63,274 bases of DNA from Phycisphaeraceae bacterium (GTDB taxonomy: Bacteria > Planctomycetota > Phycisphaerae > Phycisphaerales > Zrk34). Made by a program: the position numbers and the translations under genes. How positions within the stretch are numbered: the first letter of the stretch is position 1; each line of letters opens with the position of its first letter. Of this stretch, positions 54,952 through 62,959 are shown in pieces. Under the pieces are notes generated by a model. The model ran no database searches. It saw nothing but the letters and a program-made list of their open reading frames with translations, and was not told the DNA's origin. The DNA lies in contig JANQHK010000035.1 of assembly GCA_028282685.1 (NCBI GenBank), positions 1 to 63,274 of the forward strand, in the 5' to 3' direction.

Positions 54952-55551
54952 TTCCTTGATCTTCTCGCTGAGCACGTCGATCATCCGCTCCCATTTTTCA
55001 GCGGTGTCGCTCATCGGGTAGGCCAGGGTGTCGGCCAGGCCAATCCAGTCGCTGGCGGTCAGTTGATCCCGCACCTCGCTCAGCAGGTCGGCCAGGTCGG
55101 CGATGATCTGTGCCGCGGGGACGGCGTCGATCTCCACGGTATCCAGGTCCAGCCCGGTCATCTGCGCGCCCAGGTCCACGGCTTGGCGGGCCTGCGACCA
55201 CGTCGCCAGCACCTCGCGGATTTCCTCCAGCGCGGCGGTGGTTTCGTCGGATTGGAGCAGCTCGGCGGCCTGCGATTGCTGGCTGCGCGCCCGGGCCAGC
55301 GCATCGCGCGCTTCGAGCATGGTCTGGCGGCTGAGCTCGCGCGGCTCGGCGCTGATCAACTGCACCTCCTGCGCGGTGGGGGCCTGTTCCTGTTGTTCGT
55401 CCAGTTCGGCGGCGCTGAGCGTCTGGCCGTCCACGCGCACTTCCACGACGATGCGCCTGCGATCGGCTGCGGCCTGACGCGCCGCATCGATCATCGCGCC
55501 CAGCGTGGCTGCATCCGTTTCCAGGCGGTCGTTGTCGAGGTAGATTTCCAT
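54946..55551 (-). CDS. hypothetical protein downstream of atpG
   Basis: A 201-residue acidic helical protein of unknown function. It begins MEIYLDNDRLETDAATLGAMIDAARQ, has a short beta stretch (RIVVEVRVDGQTLSAAEL), then long helices rich in Gln and Glu (LARARSQQSQAAELLQSDETTAALEEIREVLATW) and ends KWERMIDVLSEKIKEG. No signal or membrane segment is seen. The ATG at 55551 starts 32 bases after the atpG stop, so the two are probably cotranscribed. It could be a structural or regulatory coiled-coil protein. A much longer open frame on this strand extends through atpG, but its extra part is the reverse side of another frame. Confidence 0.7.
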   Translation of the reverse strand: MEIYLDNDRLETDAATLGAMIDAARQAAADRRRIVVEVRVDGQTLSAAELDEQQEQAPTAQEVQLISAEPRELSRQTMLEARDALARARSQQSQAAELLQSDETTAALEEIREVLATWSQARQAVDLGAQMTGLDLDTVEIDAVPAAQIIADLADLLSEVRDQLTASDWIGLADTLAYPMSDTAEKWERMIDVLSEKIKEG

Positions 55552-55583
55552 GCGGATTATCCGATATCCCCGATCCGCTATCG

Positions 55584-56450
55584 TTACAGTGCTTCGGCGC
55601 CGCTGACCACCTCGATCAACTCGTTGGTGATCTGGGCCTGTCGGGCGCGGTTGAACTGGCGACGCAGCGTCTTGCCCATTTTGTCGGCGTTGTCGGTGGC
55701 GGCCTTCATCGCCACCATCCGCGCGATCTGCTCGCTCACCACCGCCTCGTTGAAGCACTGGAACAGGCGCGTCTTCACCGTCATCGGCAGCAACTCGGCC
55801 AGCAGTTGGTCCGGCTCGGGGCTGAAGTCGTACTCCCGGCTCGGGCCGCCTTCGGCGCCTTCGGGCTTGGGCAGCGGAAGCAGTTGCACGAACTTGGGCG
55901 CCTGGCGGGCGTTGGAGATGAAGTGCGTCGAGCAGACGCGGATCGCATCGAACTCTCCGGCACTGAACCGCGCGATGTATTGCTCGGCCAGATGGTTCAC
56001 CTGCTCGAAGGTCGGCTGCTCGGAAAACTGGGTGTGGGCCGAGGCCACGGGCAGCTTGTTGAAACGGAAGTAGATCTGGCCCTTGCGGCCGACCACTTCC
56101 AGATCGATCTGTTGACCTTGGCGGTCGCGGAGGAACTGGTGCGCGGTCCGGAGGATATTGGCGTTGTATCCGCCGCACAGGCCGCGCGTGGAGGTGATCA
56201 CCAGCAGCAGTTGGCGTCCGGTCGGCTCGGCCGGGCCCTGGAGCAGGGGGTGGCTGACGGTGTCGTCGCCCGCCGCCGAGGCCAGTTCGCCCACCAATTC
56301 GGCGATTTTGTTCGTGTAGGGCTGGCTGGCCGTCGCCCGCCGCTGCGCGGCCTGGAACTTGCTCGTGGCGATCATCTGCATCGTCTTGGTGATGCGTTTG
56401 ATGTTGCCCACGGCTTTGAGCCGACCCTTGATTTCCCGCATCTGTGCCAT
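55584..56450 (-). CDS. atpG: F-type ATP synthase gamma subunit AtpG
   Basis: The gamma subunit forms the rotating shaft of F1. The 288-residue protein has the normal length. Its N-terminal helix REIKGRLKAVGNIKRITKTMQMIATSKFQ is the family signature, LVITSTRGLCGGYNANIL marks the middle alpha/beta domain, and the C-terminal helix (MVAMKAATDNADKMGKTLRRQFNRARQAQITNELIEVVSGAEAL) is the other half of the shaft. Unusually, no atpA, atpD or atpC gene is beside it: the gene on its far side is divergent and unrelated. A -10-like TAAAAT lies 8 bases before the ATG with no Shine-Dalgarno. Confidence 0.95.
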   Translation of the reverse strand: MAQMREIKGRLKAVGNIKRITKTMQMIATSKFQAAQRRATASQPYTNKIAELVGELASAAGDDTVSHPLLQGPAEPTGRQLLLVITSTRGLCGGYNANILRTAHQFLRDRQGQQIDLEVVGRKGQIYFRFNKLPVASAHTQFSEQPTFEQVNHLAEQYIARFSAGEFDAIRVCSTHFISNARQAPKFVQLLPLPKPEGAEGGPSREYDFSPEPDQLLAELLPMTVKTRLFQCFNEAVVSEQIARMVAMKAATDNADKMGKTLRRQFNRARQAQITNELIEVVSGAEAL

Positions 56451-56521
56451 AGATGGGGATTTTAGAGCAAGCCGGGGGCGCATGCCAGTTCCGGCCGACC
56501 CGTGGTACCCAATTCAGCGGG

Positions 56522-56527
56522 TATAAT
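56522..56527 (+). promoter_or_regulatory. -10 box close to the membrane protein start
   Basis: A consensus TATAAT ends 8 bases before the GTG at 56536, so transcription would start about at the start codon. No Shine-Dalgarno is present. Confidence 0.5.
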
Positions 56528-56535
56528 CGGTTCCC

Positions 56536-57816
56536 GTGAGCACCTCGGAGATCCATTCTTACACCGTCGAGCCGCTGATCAGTGGTATGCGGTACCTCCT
56601 GCCGAAGCGCGACCTGGGCGATGCACGCAAGTTCGGCTGGGTGCTGACCGGGCTGGGAGGGTTCATCACGCTGTTCATGTGCTTCTGGATGGCCGGGCCG
56701 ACCATCGGTGGCATTGGTATGCTGCGCGATGGTGAATGGTTCGGTTTGCTGCTGATCGGATTCGGTTGTCTGGGGCTGTTCGGGCTGGTTCCGGGCGTGG
56801 GGATGCTGGTGGGCGGAATCGCCGTGTTGAACAACGCCACACAATGCATCGTCGAGTTGCGTGACGGACGGCTCTGGTCGATCGAGAAGTTCGGCCCGCT
56901 CCGCTGGCGACGCAAACGTTGCACCGAAGAGCTGACCAAACTCGAAATCGGCCCGGCGCTGCGCGGCGCGTTCGATGGGGCCGACATGGACAAACTCGAT
57001 ACAGAGCAACTCGAACAAATCACCGACGGACTCTCGGACAAGACACTGGCGATCGTGGCGCTGGGAGGGAAGAAACCTTTCAAGGTCGCCCCGGGTTATC
57101 CGAAGCGGATGCTGGTGGCTCTGGCCAACGACATTGCCGAGCGCATCGCCGCCGGGGAGCCGGGCAAATTGATCGGCTCCGAGGGCCCGACGGTCGAGGT
57201 GATCGAGGTTCGGGAGGATGATCCATCGCTGCCGAATCGCAAGGCGCAGCCGTTGCTGCCCCAACCGTCCCAAAGCGATGTGGGCATCGAGCGTCGGCCG
57301 AACGGGCTGACCCTCACCATTCCTCCCGCCGGACTATGGAAGGGCTCCAAGGGCCTGTTTGTCTTTTCGATTGCCTGGAATGGCTTTTGCCTGGTGTTCA
57401 CCACGTTTCTTCTGCTGGCGGTGTTCGGTGTGGTGGATGGGGAGGGCGATCCGCCGACGCTCGGACTGCTTTTTATGATCCCCTTTTTGGCGGTTGGCGT
57501 GGCGACGATGATCGGCGCGATCAACATGGCCCGGCGGCGCGCCATCATCGATGTCGTCGGCGATACGTTGTTGATCTCGCGCCAATCCCTGTTCGGCACG
57601 AAGCAGGCCGAATGGCCGGCCCACCGGATTCAATCGATCAAGATGGGCCCGTCGGGCACGGAAATCAACAATGTGCCCGTGATGGAATTTCAGGTCCGTC
57701 CCAAAGACGGCAAGAAACTCGGTCTGCTCAGCCAGCGCGGTAACGAAGAACTGCGCTGGATCGTTTCAGAACTGAATCATGCGTTACAAATAGAGTCGAA
57801 GGGACAAAGGGACTGA
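56536..57816 (+). CDS. membrane protein with four predicted helices
   Basis: A 426-residue protein of unknown function. Two membrane helices lie near the N-terminus (about 33-58: GWVLTGLGGFITLFMCFWMAG, and 68-95: WFGLLLIGFGCLGLFGLVPGVGML) and two near 273-330 (LFVFSIAWNGFCLVFTTFLLL and LGLLFMIPFLAVGVATMIGAI). Cytoplasmic domains lie between and after; the last one (about 335-420: RRAIIDVVGDTLLISRQSLFGT) has a PH-like beta pattern. The start is GTG at 56536 with a -10 box just upstream. It is divergent from atpG. Membrane proteins with PH-like ends often sense lipid or stress, but I do not assign a role. Confidence 0.7.
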   Translation: MSTSEIHSYTVEPLISGMRYLLPKRDLGDARKFGWVLTGLGGFITLFMCFWMAGPTIGGIGMLRDGEWFGLLLIGFGCLGLFGLVPGVGMLVGGIAVLNNATQCIVELRDGRLWSIEKFGPLRWRRKRCTEELTKLEIGPALRGAFDGADMDKLDTEQLEQITDGLSDKTLAIVALGGKKPFKVAPGYPKRMLVALANDIAERIAAGEPGKLIGSEGPTVEVIEVREDDPSLPNRKAQPLLPQPSQSDVGIERRPNGLTLTIPPAGLWKGSKGLFVFSIAWNGFCLVFTTFLLLAVFGVVDGEGDPPTLGLLFMIPFLAVGVATMIGAINMARRRAIIDVVGDTLLISRQSLFGTKQAEWPAHRIQSIKMGPSGTEINNVPVMEFQVRPKDGKKLGLLSQRGNEELRWIVSELNHALQIESKGQRD

Positions 57817-57822
57817 GAGAAG

Positions 57823-58003
57823 ACAGAAGTAAGAAGTGAGAAGTAAGAAGTATGACAAGCCGGACCTGAGTCCGCGAAGGTCCGGATCGAATTAACGCAG
57901 TAACGGTTTAACGATTCACATCCGGACCTTCGTCGCCCTTTGGCTGCGCTCAGGGCTGCTCAGGTCCGGCTTGTATGTCCGATTAACCAGTCAACCAGTT
58001 CGA
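57823..58003. repeat. dispersed composite palindromic repeat, copy B
   Basis: This copy opens with tandem AGAAGTRAG units (57826-57853), then ACAAGCCGGACCTGAG (57855-57870) which pairs with CTCAGGTCCGGCTTGT (57959-57974), and TCCGCGAAGGTCCGGAT (57871-57887) which pairs largely with CATCCGGACCTTCG (57919-57932). The tail has GATTAACC units. The whole 120-base palindrome can form a long hairpin. Same parts occur in copy A at 54781-54951. Confidence 0.8.
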
Positions 58004-59149
58004 TCAGCCGATCGCTTTGAAGCCCCGTTCGAGGTCTTCGATCAGGTCGTCCGGGTGTTCCAGGCCGACGGAGACGCGGATCGTCTGCGGCGTGATGCCC
58101 GATTCTTTCAGGCCCTGCTCGCCCATGGAGGCGTGGCTCATCGACCACGGCTGCTCGATCAGCGATTCGACACCGCCCAGCGATTCGGCCAGCAGGAAGA
58201 TGTCCAACGCCGCGAAGAAATCGTCGAGTTTCTCAGCCGGGGCGTCGATGTCGAAGCTGAGCATGCCGCCGTGGCCGGTGTGTTGGCGGGCGATCAGTTC
58301 GCGCTGCGGATGGCTTTCGAGTCCGGGGTAGTAGGTCTTTTGGACGCGCGGGTGTTTTTCCAGCCAGTCGGCCAGTTGCTGTGCGTTTTCCTGGTGCGTG
58401 CGCATGCGTGGGCCGAGGGTCTTGACGCCGCGCAAGGTCAGAAACGCATCGAACGGGCTGCCCGGCGTCCCCAGACCGTTCGCTAGGTACTTGATGCGCT
58501 CGGCATGTTCGGGCGTTTTGGCGATCACCGCGCCGCCGACCACGTCGGAATGACCGTTCAGGTATTTCGTCGTCGAATGCACGGCCAGATCGCAGCCCAG
58601 GTCGAGCGGGCGCTGGCAGTAGGGCGTGAGGAACGTGTTGTCGCAGACAGTCAGCAGCCCGCGCTGTTTGGCGATGGCGCACGTGGCGGCGATGTCGACG
58701 ATGTTCAGCAGCGGGTTGCTCGGCGTCTCGATCCAGATCATCTTCGTGTTATCGCGCAGGGCCGCTTCCGTGTTGGCCGGGTCGGTCATGTCGATGAAGC
58801 TGAATTCGATGCCCATGCGCGGCATGAGGTCATCAAAGAGCCGGTACGTTCCGCCGTAGATGTCGTTGCCGGTGATCACGTGATCGCCGGCTTGGAGCAG
58901 GTGGAGCGTGGTGGTGATGGCCGCCATGCCGGTCGCGCAGACCACCGCCCCCGCGCCGCCTTCCAGGTCGGCCAGGTTTTCCTCCAGGGCGGCGCGCGTC
59001 GGGTTGCCGGTGCGCGTGTAGTCGTAGCCCTTGTGCACGCCGATGCGGTCGAAGTAGAACGTGCTGGTGGGGTAGATCGGCGTGGTGACGGAGTTGAACG
59101 TTGTGTCTTTGTAGACTCCGGTATGGACCGATCGGGTCTCAAAACGCAT
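58004..59149 (-). CDS. cystathionine gamma-synthase/lyase family PLP enzyme
   Basis: A 381-residue fold-type I PLP enzyme of the Cys/Met metabolism family, either cystathionine gamma-synthase or a lyase of the same family. Motifs include VTTPIYPTSTFYFD, YDYTRTGNPTRAALEENLA, CATGMAAITTTLHLLQAGDHVI, WIETPSNPLLNIVDI, DNTFLTPY and the PLP-lysine motif HSTTKYLNGHSD. The substrate choice is not visible in the motifs. GGAGA lies 5-6 bases before the ATG at 59149. It sits across from a related PLP gene (59618) with a LemA remnant between them. Confidence 0.85.
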   Translation of the reverse strand: MRFETRSVHTGVYKDTTFNSVTTPIYPTSTFYFDRIGVHKGYDYTRTGNPTRAALEENLADLEGGAGAVVCATGMAAITTTLHLLQAGDHVITGNDIYGGTYRLFDDLMPRMGIEFSFIDMTDPANTEAALRDNTKMIWIETPSNPLLNIVDIAATCAIAKQRGLLTVCDNTFLTPYCQRPLDLGCDLAVHSTTKYLNGHSDVVGGAVIAKTPEHAERIKYLANGLGTPGSPFDAFLTLRGVKTLGPRMRTHQENAQQLADWLEKHPRVQKTYYPGLESHPQRELIARQHTGHGGMLSFDIDAPAEKLDDFFAALDIFLLAESLGGVESLIEQPWSMSHASMGEQGLKESGITPQTIRVSVGLEHPDDLIEDLERGFKAIG

Positions 59150-59297
59150 GGCATTCTCCAGCGGAAATCGGGGCAATAAGACGGTATGGTAGAGACATGT
59201 GCGGGACGAAGCCAGCCGCGATCCAATAACCAGGAACCAAAGGCCAACGGCAAAGTAAGGGATCAATGACTCAAGAATCCGGGCATGGGTATTTGGA

Positions 59298-59594
59298 TTG
59301 TTGGGTATTCATTCGCCATGGGTGGGCGCCTTGATCGGCATCGGCCTGGCCGAAGCGTACCCGCAGTTGAAATCGAACCCACTGTTCACGCAATTGCAGG
59401 ACCAACTGGTTGAAACCGAGCAGCGCATTGCACTGGCGCGGGCGTATTACAACGATATCATCGAGCAGTTGAACACCCGTCTGGGCACGATTCCGGACGG
59501 CTGGGTGGGGCGATTGGCCCGACTGAAGCCACAGGGCTATATTACCGCTACGGATTTCGAGCGGGCGCCGGTGGTGGTGGATTTTGCCCAGTGA
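59298..59594 (+). pseudogene. truncated LemA-family fragment
   Basis: The frame holds the C-terminal half of a LemA-type protein: [46 protein letters not shown], and a tail ([20 protein letters not shown]). LemA proteins normally have an N-terminal membrane segment and a first helix pair before this; both are missing here. The frame upstream is unrelated (LGIHSPWVGALIGIG) and no ribosome binding site fits. It may be a remnant or a short protein that kept only the helical bundle; I favour remnant. Confidence 0.6.
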
Positions 59595-59617
59595 ACACCC
59601 CCGCAGGAGAACACGTC

Positions 59618-60913
59618 ATGAGCGAGGAACAGGCACTGCAATATCAACTGGACACGCTGGCGCTGCATGCCGGTCAACAGCCCGACCCGACCACCGGCGC
59701 CCGCGCCACGCCCATCCACCAGACCACCAGCTACTGCTTCCGCGATACCCAGCATGCCGCCGACCTCTTCGCCCTCAAGGAGATGGGCTTCATCTACACG
59801 CGCCTGATGAATCCCACCACCGATGTGCTCGAGCAGCGCATGGCCGCATTGGACGGCGGAATCGGCGCGCTGGCCGTCAGCTCCGGGCAGCACGCCAGCA
59901 GCGTGGCCTGTTTCAACGTTTGCCACGCCGGCGGACACATCATCTCCGCCGAGGCGCTCTACGGCGGGACGATCACGCTCTTCGCACAAACCTTCAAACG
60001 GCTGGGCATCGAGATCAGCTTCGTCGACATGACCGATCCGCAAAACATCCGCAACGCCGTGAAGGAAAACACGCGCGCCGTCTATTACGAAACGGTGGCC
60101 AATCCCAAGAACTGCGTCTACGACTATCCCCGGATCGCCGCCGTCGCCCACGAATACGGCCTGCCGGTCATCTGCGACAACACCACCATGACGCCCATGC
60201 TCTTCCGCCCCTTCGATCACGGCGTCGATATCAACGTCTACTCCTGCACAAAGTTCATCGGCGGCCACGGCACGTCGATCGGCGGGTGCATTGTCGATTC
60301 GGGCAACTTCGACTGGACCCAGGAGCCGGACAAGTGGCCGATGTTCACCCGGCCCGACCCGTCGTATCACGGTGCGGTGTTCCACGAAGTGGTGGGGCCG
60401 CTGTGTTACATCATCACCTGTCGCACGCACTGGCTGCGCGACTTGGGCGGGGCGATGAGTCCGTTCAACGCGTTCCTGTTTTTGCAGGGCTTGGAGACGC
60501 TGCACCTGCGCATGGAGCGACACTGCGACAACGCGCTGAAGGTGGCGCAGTTCCTGGAATCGCACCCCAAGGTGACGTGGGTGAACTACCCGGGACTGGC
60601 GTCGCATGCCGATCACGCCAACGCACGGAAGTATCTGCCGAAGGGCGCGGGCGCGATTCTCGGGTTCGGCATCAAGGGCGGCGCCGAGGCGGGGGCGAAG
60701 TTCATCGAGGCCTGCCGACTCTGCTCGCACCTGGCGAACATCGGCGACGCCAAGACGCTGGTCATCCACCCCGCCACCACCACGCACAGCCAGCAGACGC
60801 CGGAAGAACTGGCCGGCTCCGGTGTGACCGATGACTACGTGCGCGTGTCAGTCGGCCTGGAAGCAGCCGACGACATCATCGCCGACATCGACCAGGCCCT
60901 GGCGGCCAGTTGA
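59618..60913 (+). CDS. O-acetylhomoserine sulfhydrylase MetY-like
   Basis: A 431-residue PLP enzyme of the same fold as the neighbour at 58004, but of the longer MetY/O-acetylhomoserine aminocarboxypropyltransferase type. It has [69 protein letters not shown] and the PLP-lysine site [16 protein letters not shown]; the MetY-specific longer loop [25 protein letters not shown] is present. It makes homocysteine from O-acetylhomoserine and sulfide. The ATG at 59618 has AGGAG 8 bases upstream; an earlier GTG at 59591 lacks one. Confidence 0.9.
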   Translation: MSEEQALQYQLDTLALHAGQQPDPTTGARATPIHQTTSYCFRDTQHAADLFALKEMGFIYTRLMNPTTDVLEQRMAALDGGIGALAVSSGQHASSVACFNVCHAGGHIISAEALYGGTITLFAQTFKRLGIEISFVDMTDPQNIRNAVKENTRAVYYETVANPKNCVYDYPRIAAVAHEYGLPVICDNTTMTPMLFRPFDHGVDINVYSCTKFIGGHGTSIGGCIVDSGNFDWTQEPDKWPMFTRPDPSYHGAVFHEVVGPLCYIITCRTHWLRDLGGAMSPFNAFLFLQGLETLHLRMERHCDNALKVAQFLESHPKVTWVNYPGLASHADHANARKYLPKGAGAILGFGIKGGAEAGAKFIEACRLCSHLANIGDAKTLVIHPATTTHSQQTPEELAGSGVTDDYVRVSVGLEAADDIIADIDQALAAS

Positions 60914-61163
60914 ACCACAAAGGCACAAAGACACGAAGAGACAAAAACAAAATGAACCGCAGAGGCACAGGGAAGCACAGAGGTCGCAGAGAAAGAAACA
61001 TCAAATCGGTCTTTGCGGCCTTTTGCGCTTCTTGGCTACTTGGTGGTGAATCTTTTTGTCAGACGTTCTAAGAACGAAAAAAACAGAAAAGCAGGAAAGT
61101 GTTTGAATGTTTAACATTTCCTGTTTTTCTGGTTTTTCTTTGTGCCTTAGTGCCTTTGTGGTT
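60913..61163. repeat. nested inverted repeat element of AACCACAAAGGCAC type
   Basis: The left arm AACCACAAAGGCACAAAG (60913-60930) and its continuation pair with the right arm at 61138-61163 with three mismatches in 26 bases. Inside lies CAGAAAAGCAGGAAA (61084-61098) facing TTTCCTGTTTTTCTG (61117-61131) with one mismatch, a hairpin by itself. Related GCAGAGGCACAG units occur at 60958-60982. The element fills the gap between the convergent metY-like gene and cinA and touches the stop of cinA. Confidence 0.8.
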
Positions 61164-62403
61164 ATTCCCCAAGAAGCTTCACCCGCAGCATGTTCAGCGC
61201 GGTGTAGGCGGTGCGCGTGCGGATTGCTTCGCGATCGAACGGCATGAGATGATGTTCCGCGGTGGTGTGTTCGCCGCGGCTGGCTAACGCGATCCACACC
61301 GTGCCCACCGGCTTTTCTTCGGTTCCCCCCGTCGGCCCGGCGATACCCGTCACGGCCAGCGCGTAATCGGCGCCGCTGTGGCCCAGCGCCCCCTGCGCCA
61401 TGGCGATCGCCGCTTGCTCACTCACCGCCCCGTGCTGTTCGAGCAGTTCATTCGGCACGCCGAGTTGATCGTGCTTCAGTGCATTGCTGTACGTGACCCA
61501 CCCCCCGGCGTAGTAAGCGCTCGAGCCGGGCGCATCGGTGAGCATCTTGCCGATGAGTCCGCCGGTGCAGCTTTCGGCCGTCGCCAGCATTTTGCCCTGC
61601 TCGCGCAGCAACGCGCCTACTGCATCGGCCAGAGTCATCTCATCCCGACCGAAGACCAGTTTGCCCAGTCGGCTCTTCACCTCGGTCGCGGTGTCATCGA
61701 GTTGGCGCCGGGCGGCGCTGTGATTTTCCGCGGCGCTGCGGATACGCACCGACACCACGCTCTGCTTGGCCGTGGTGCCGACGGTCGGGTTGCGATCGCG
61801 GTCCATCATTTCACCGAGCAGGGGGGCGATCGACGATTCCCCCGCCCCGAAAGTGTGCAGCAGCGCCGTGAGAATGACACGACCGGCTTCCCCGCAAGCC
61901 GGCAGTGCGAATTGCTCGTCGAACATCGCCTTCATCTCGCGCGGCACCCCCGGAAAACACCAGACTTCCGTTCCCATCACCTTGGCGCAAATCCCCGGCG
62001 CGGTGCCGGTGGAATTGTCCAGCAGTATGGCGCCTGCCGGGCACATCGCCTGGACACGGTTGGCATCCGGCATCTCCCGGCCGCGCTGCCTGAAGAACGC
62101 CTCGATGCGCCCCAGCGACCGCTCGTCCAGCTCCAGCGGCGCGTCCATCACTTTGGCCAGAGCCTGGCGCGTCAGATCGTCGGCGGTGGGACCGAGCCCG
62201 CCGGTGACGATCGCAAGGTCCGCACCGAGCAATCCGGCCTGCTCCAGCGCATACTCGATCCCAGCCAGATCGTCTGCGACGGTGATGTGCGTTTTGGTCA
62301 ATACACCGCGCTGCAATAGCCGGTCGCTCAACCAGGCCGAGTTGGTATCGACCGACTGGCCCGTCACCAGTTCATCGCCGATGGCAATTATGAACGCATT
62401 CAT
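61162..62403 (-). CDS. cinA: CinA competence/damage protein, nicotinamide-nucleotide amidase
   Basis: A 413-residue two-domain protein. The N-terminal molybdopterin-binding-like domain (about 1-170) has IIAIGDELVTGQSVDTNSAWLS, VTGGLGPTADDLTRQAL and FPGVPREMKAMFD. The C-terminal domain (about 260-413) has the NMN amidohydrolase motifs AESCTGGLIGKMLTDAPGSSAYYAGG and AVTGIAGPTGGTEEKPVGTVWIAL. CinA salvages pyridine nucleotide by deamidating NMN; some forms aid competence. Usual length is about 410-420. The start at 62403 is an ATG. The next gene upstream on this strand is a lipoprotein 36 bases away. Confidence 0.95.
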   Translation of the reverse strand: MNAFIIAIGDELVTGQSVDTNSAWLSDRLLQRGVLTKTHITVADDLAGIEYALEQAGLLGADLAIVTGGLGPTADDLTRQALAKVMDAPLELDERSLGRIEAFFRQRGREMPDANRVQAMCPAGAILLDNSTGTAPGICAKVMGTEVWCFPGVPREMKAMFDEQFALPACGEAGRVILTALLHTFGAGESSIAPLLGEMMDRDRNPTVGTTAKQSVVSVRIRSAAENHSAARRQLDDTATEVKSRLGKLVFGRDEMTLADAVGALLREQGKMLATAESCTGGLIGKMLTDAPGSSAYYAGGWVTYSNALKHDQLGVPNELLEQHGAVSEQAAIAMAQGALGHSGADYALAVTGIAGPTGGTEEKPVGTVWIALASRGEHTTAEHHLMPFDREAIRTRTAYTALNMLRVKLLGE

Positions 62404-62439
62404 GAATCGTTGCCGGTTGCCGTTGGGGGTGGATTGAGA

Positions 62440-62877
62440 TCAGTCGGCGGTTTTTGCCGCGGCTTTCTCTGATTCCTCTTCGATGGCTTGCAGCAAGGTG
62501 TTGTGGAACCACTGTTCCTGGTCGGCGTGGTTGAACATGCCGACTTTCACCTGCACCCCGCAGCGTGAATCATCGAGCCGGGCGGCGCGGATGTCGACGG
62601 GCAGGTCCGCCGGGGTCAGCGCTTCCAGTTGCATCGTCTCGTCGCCGATTTCTTTGTGCACCACCGCCCAGTGCGCCCGCTCGACGGCGCGCGGCAGCAG
62701 CACCTTCAGTTGATCGAAGGCGACGGCGTATTCGTTTTGCGGTTGGGCGCGGTCCATCGCGATCCGCCGGACGGCGGAGGTGTTTTGCACGCCCTGTTCG
62801 CAGCCGATCGCCGGCAACAGCACGATCGCGGCGAGGACGCTCCCCAGACCGACGGCGCTACAAGCATGGTGGGTCAT
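62440..62877 (-). CDS. putative lipoprotein of unknown function
   Basis: A 145-residue lipoprotein with a signal peptide and lipobox PAIGC (Cys26). The mature part is small and charged (YAVAFDQLKVLLPRAVERAHWAVV; DIRAARLDDSRCGVQVKVGMFNHADQEQWFHNTLLQAIEEESEKAAAK). Its beta/alpha pattern resembles the DUF3568-like small lipoproteins. It lies in front of cinA and divergent from phoH. A -10-like TATTAT lies 6 bases before the ATG and there is no Shine-Dalgarno. Confidence 0.75.
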   Translation of the reverse strand: MTHHACSAVGLGSVLAAIVLLPAIGCEQGVQNTSAVRRIAMDRAQPQNEYAVAFDQLKVLLPRAVERAHWAVVHKEIGDETMQLEALTPADLPVDIRAARLDDSRCGVQVKVGMFNHADQEQWFHNTLLQAIEEESEKAAAKTAD

Positions 62878-62883
62878 ACGGTT

Positions 62884-62889
62884 ATAATA
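62884..62889 (-). promoter_or_regulatory. -10 box close to the lipoprotein start
   Basis: Read on the minus strand this is TATTAT, 6 bases before the ATG at 62877. It suggests a leaderless message. Confidence 0.4.
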
Positions 62890-62959
62890 ACGTTAAGCCG
62901 CGTGCGAAACGAGCGCAGCAAGTGGATCTGTGGGTATGGATCGTTAAAGGATTCACGAT

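Noticed and set aside
54946-57273. A 775-codon open frame on the minus strand that spans atpG and the next gene
   Set aside because: Its first two thirds read through atpG in another frame and have low-complexity, Arg/Gln-rich composition. The real gene is the last 201 codons, from the ATG at 55551.
59150-59297. Possible SAM or other sulfur-linked riboswitch before the PLP enzyme genes
   Set aside because: No stem pattern or conserved core of SAM riboswitches is visible in this short gap.
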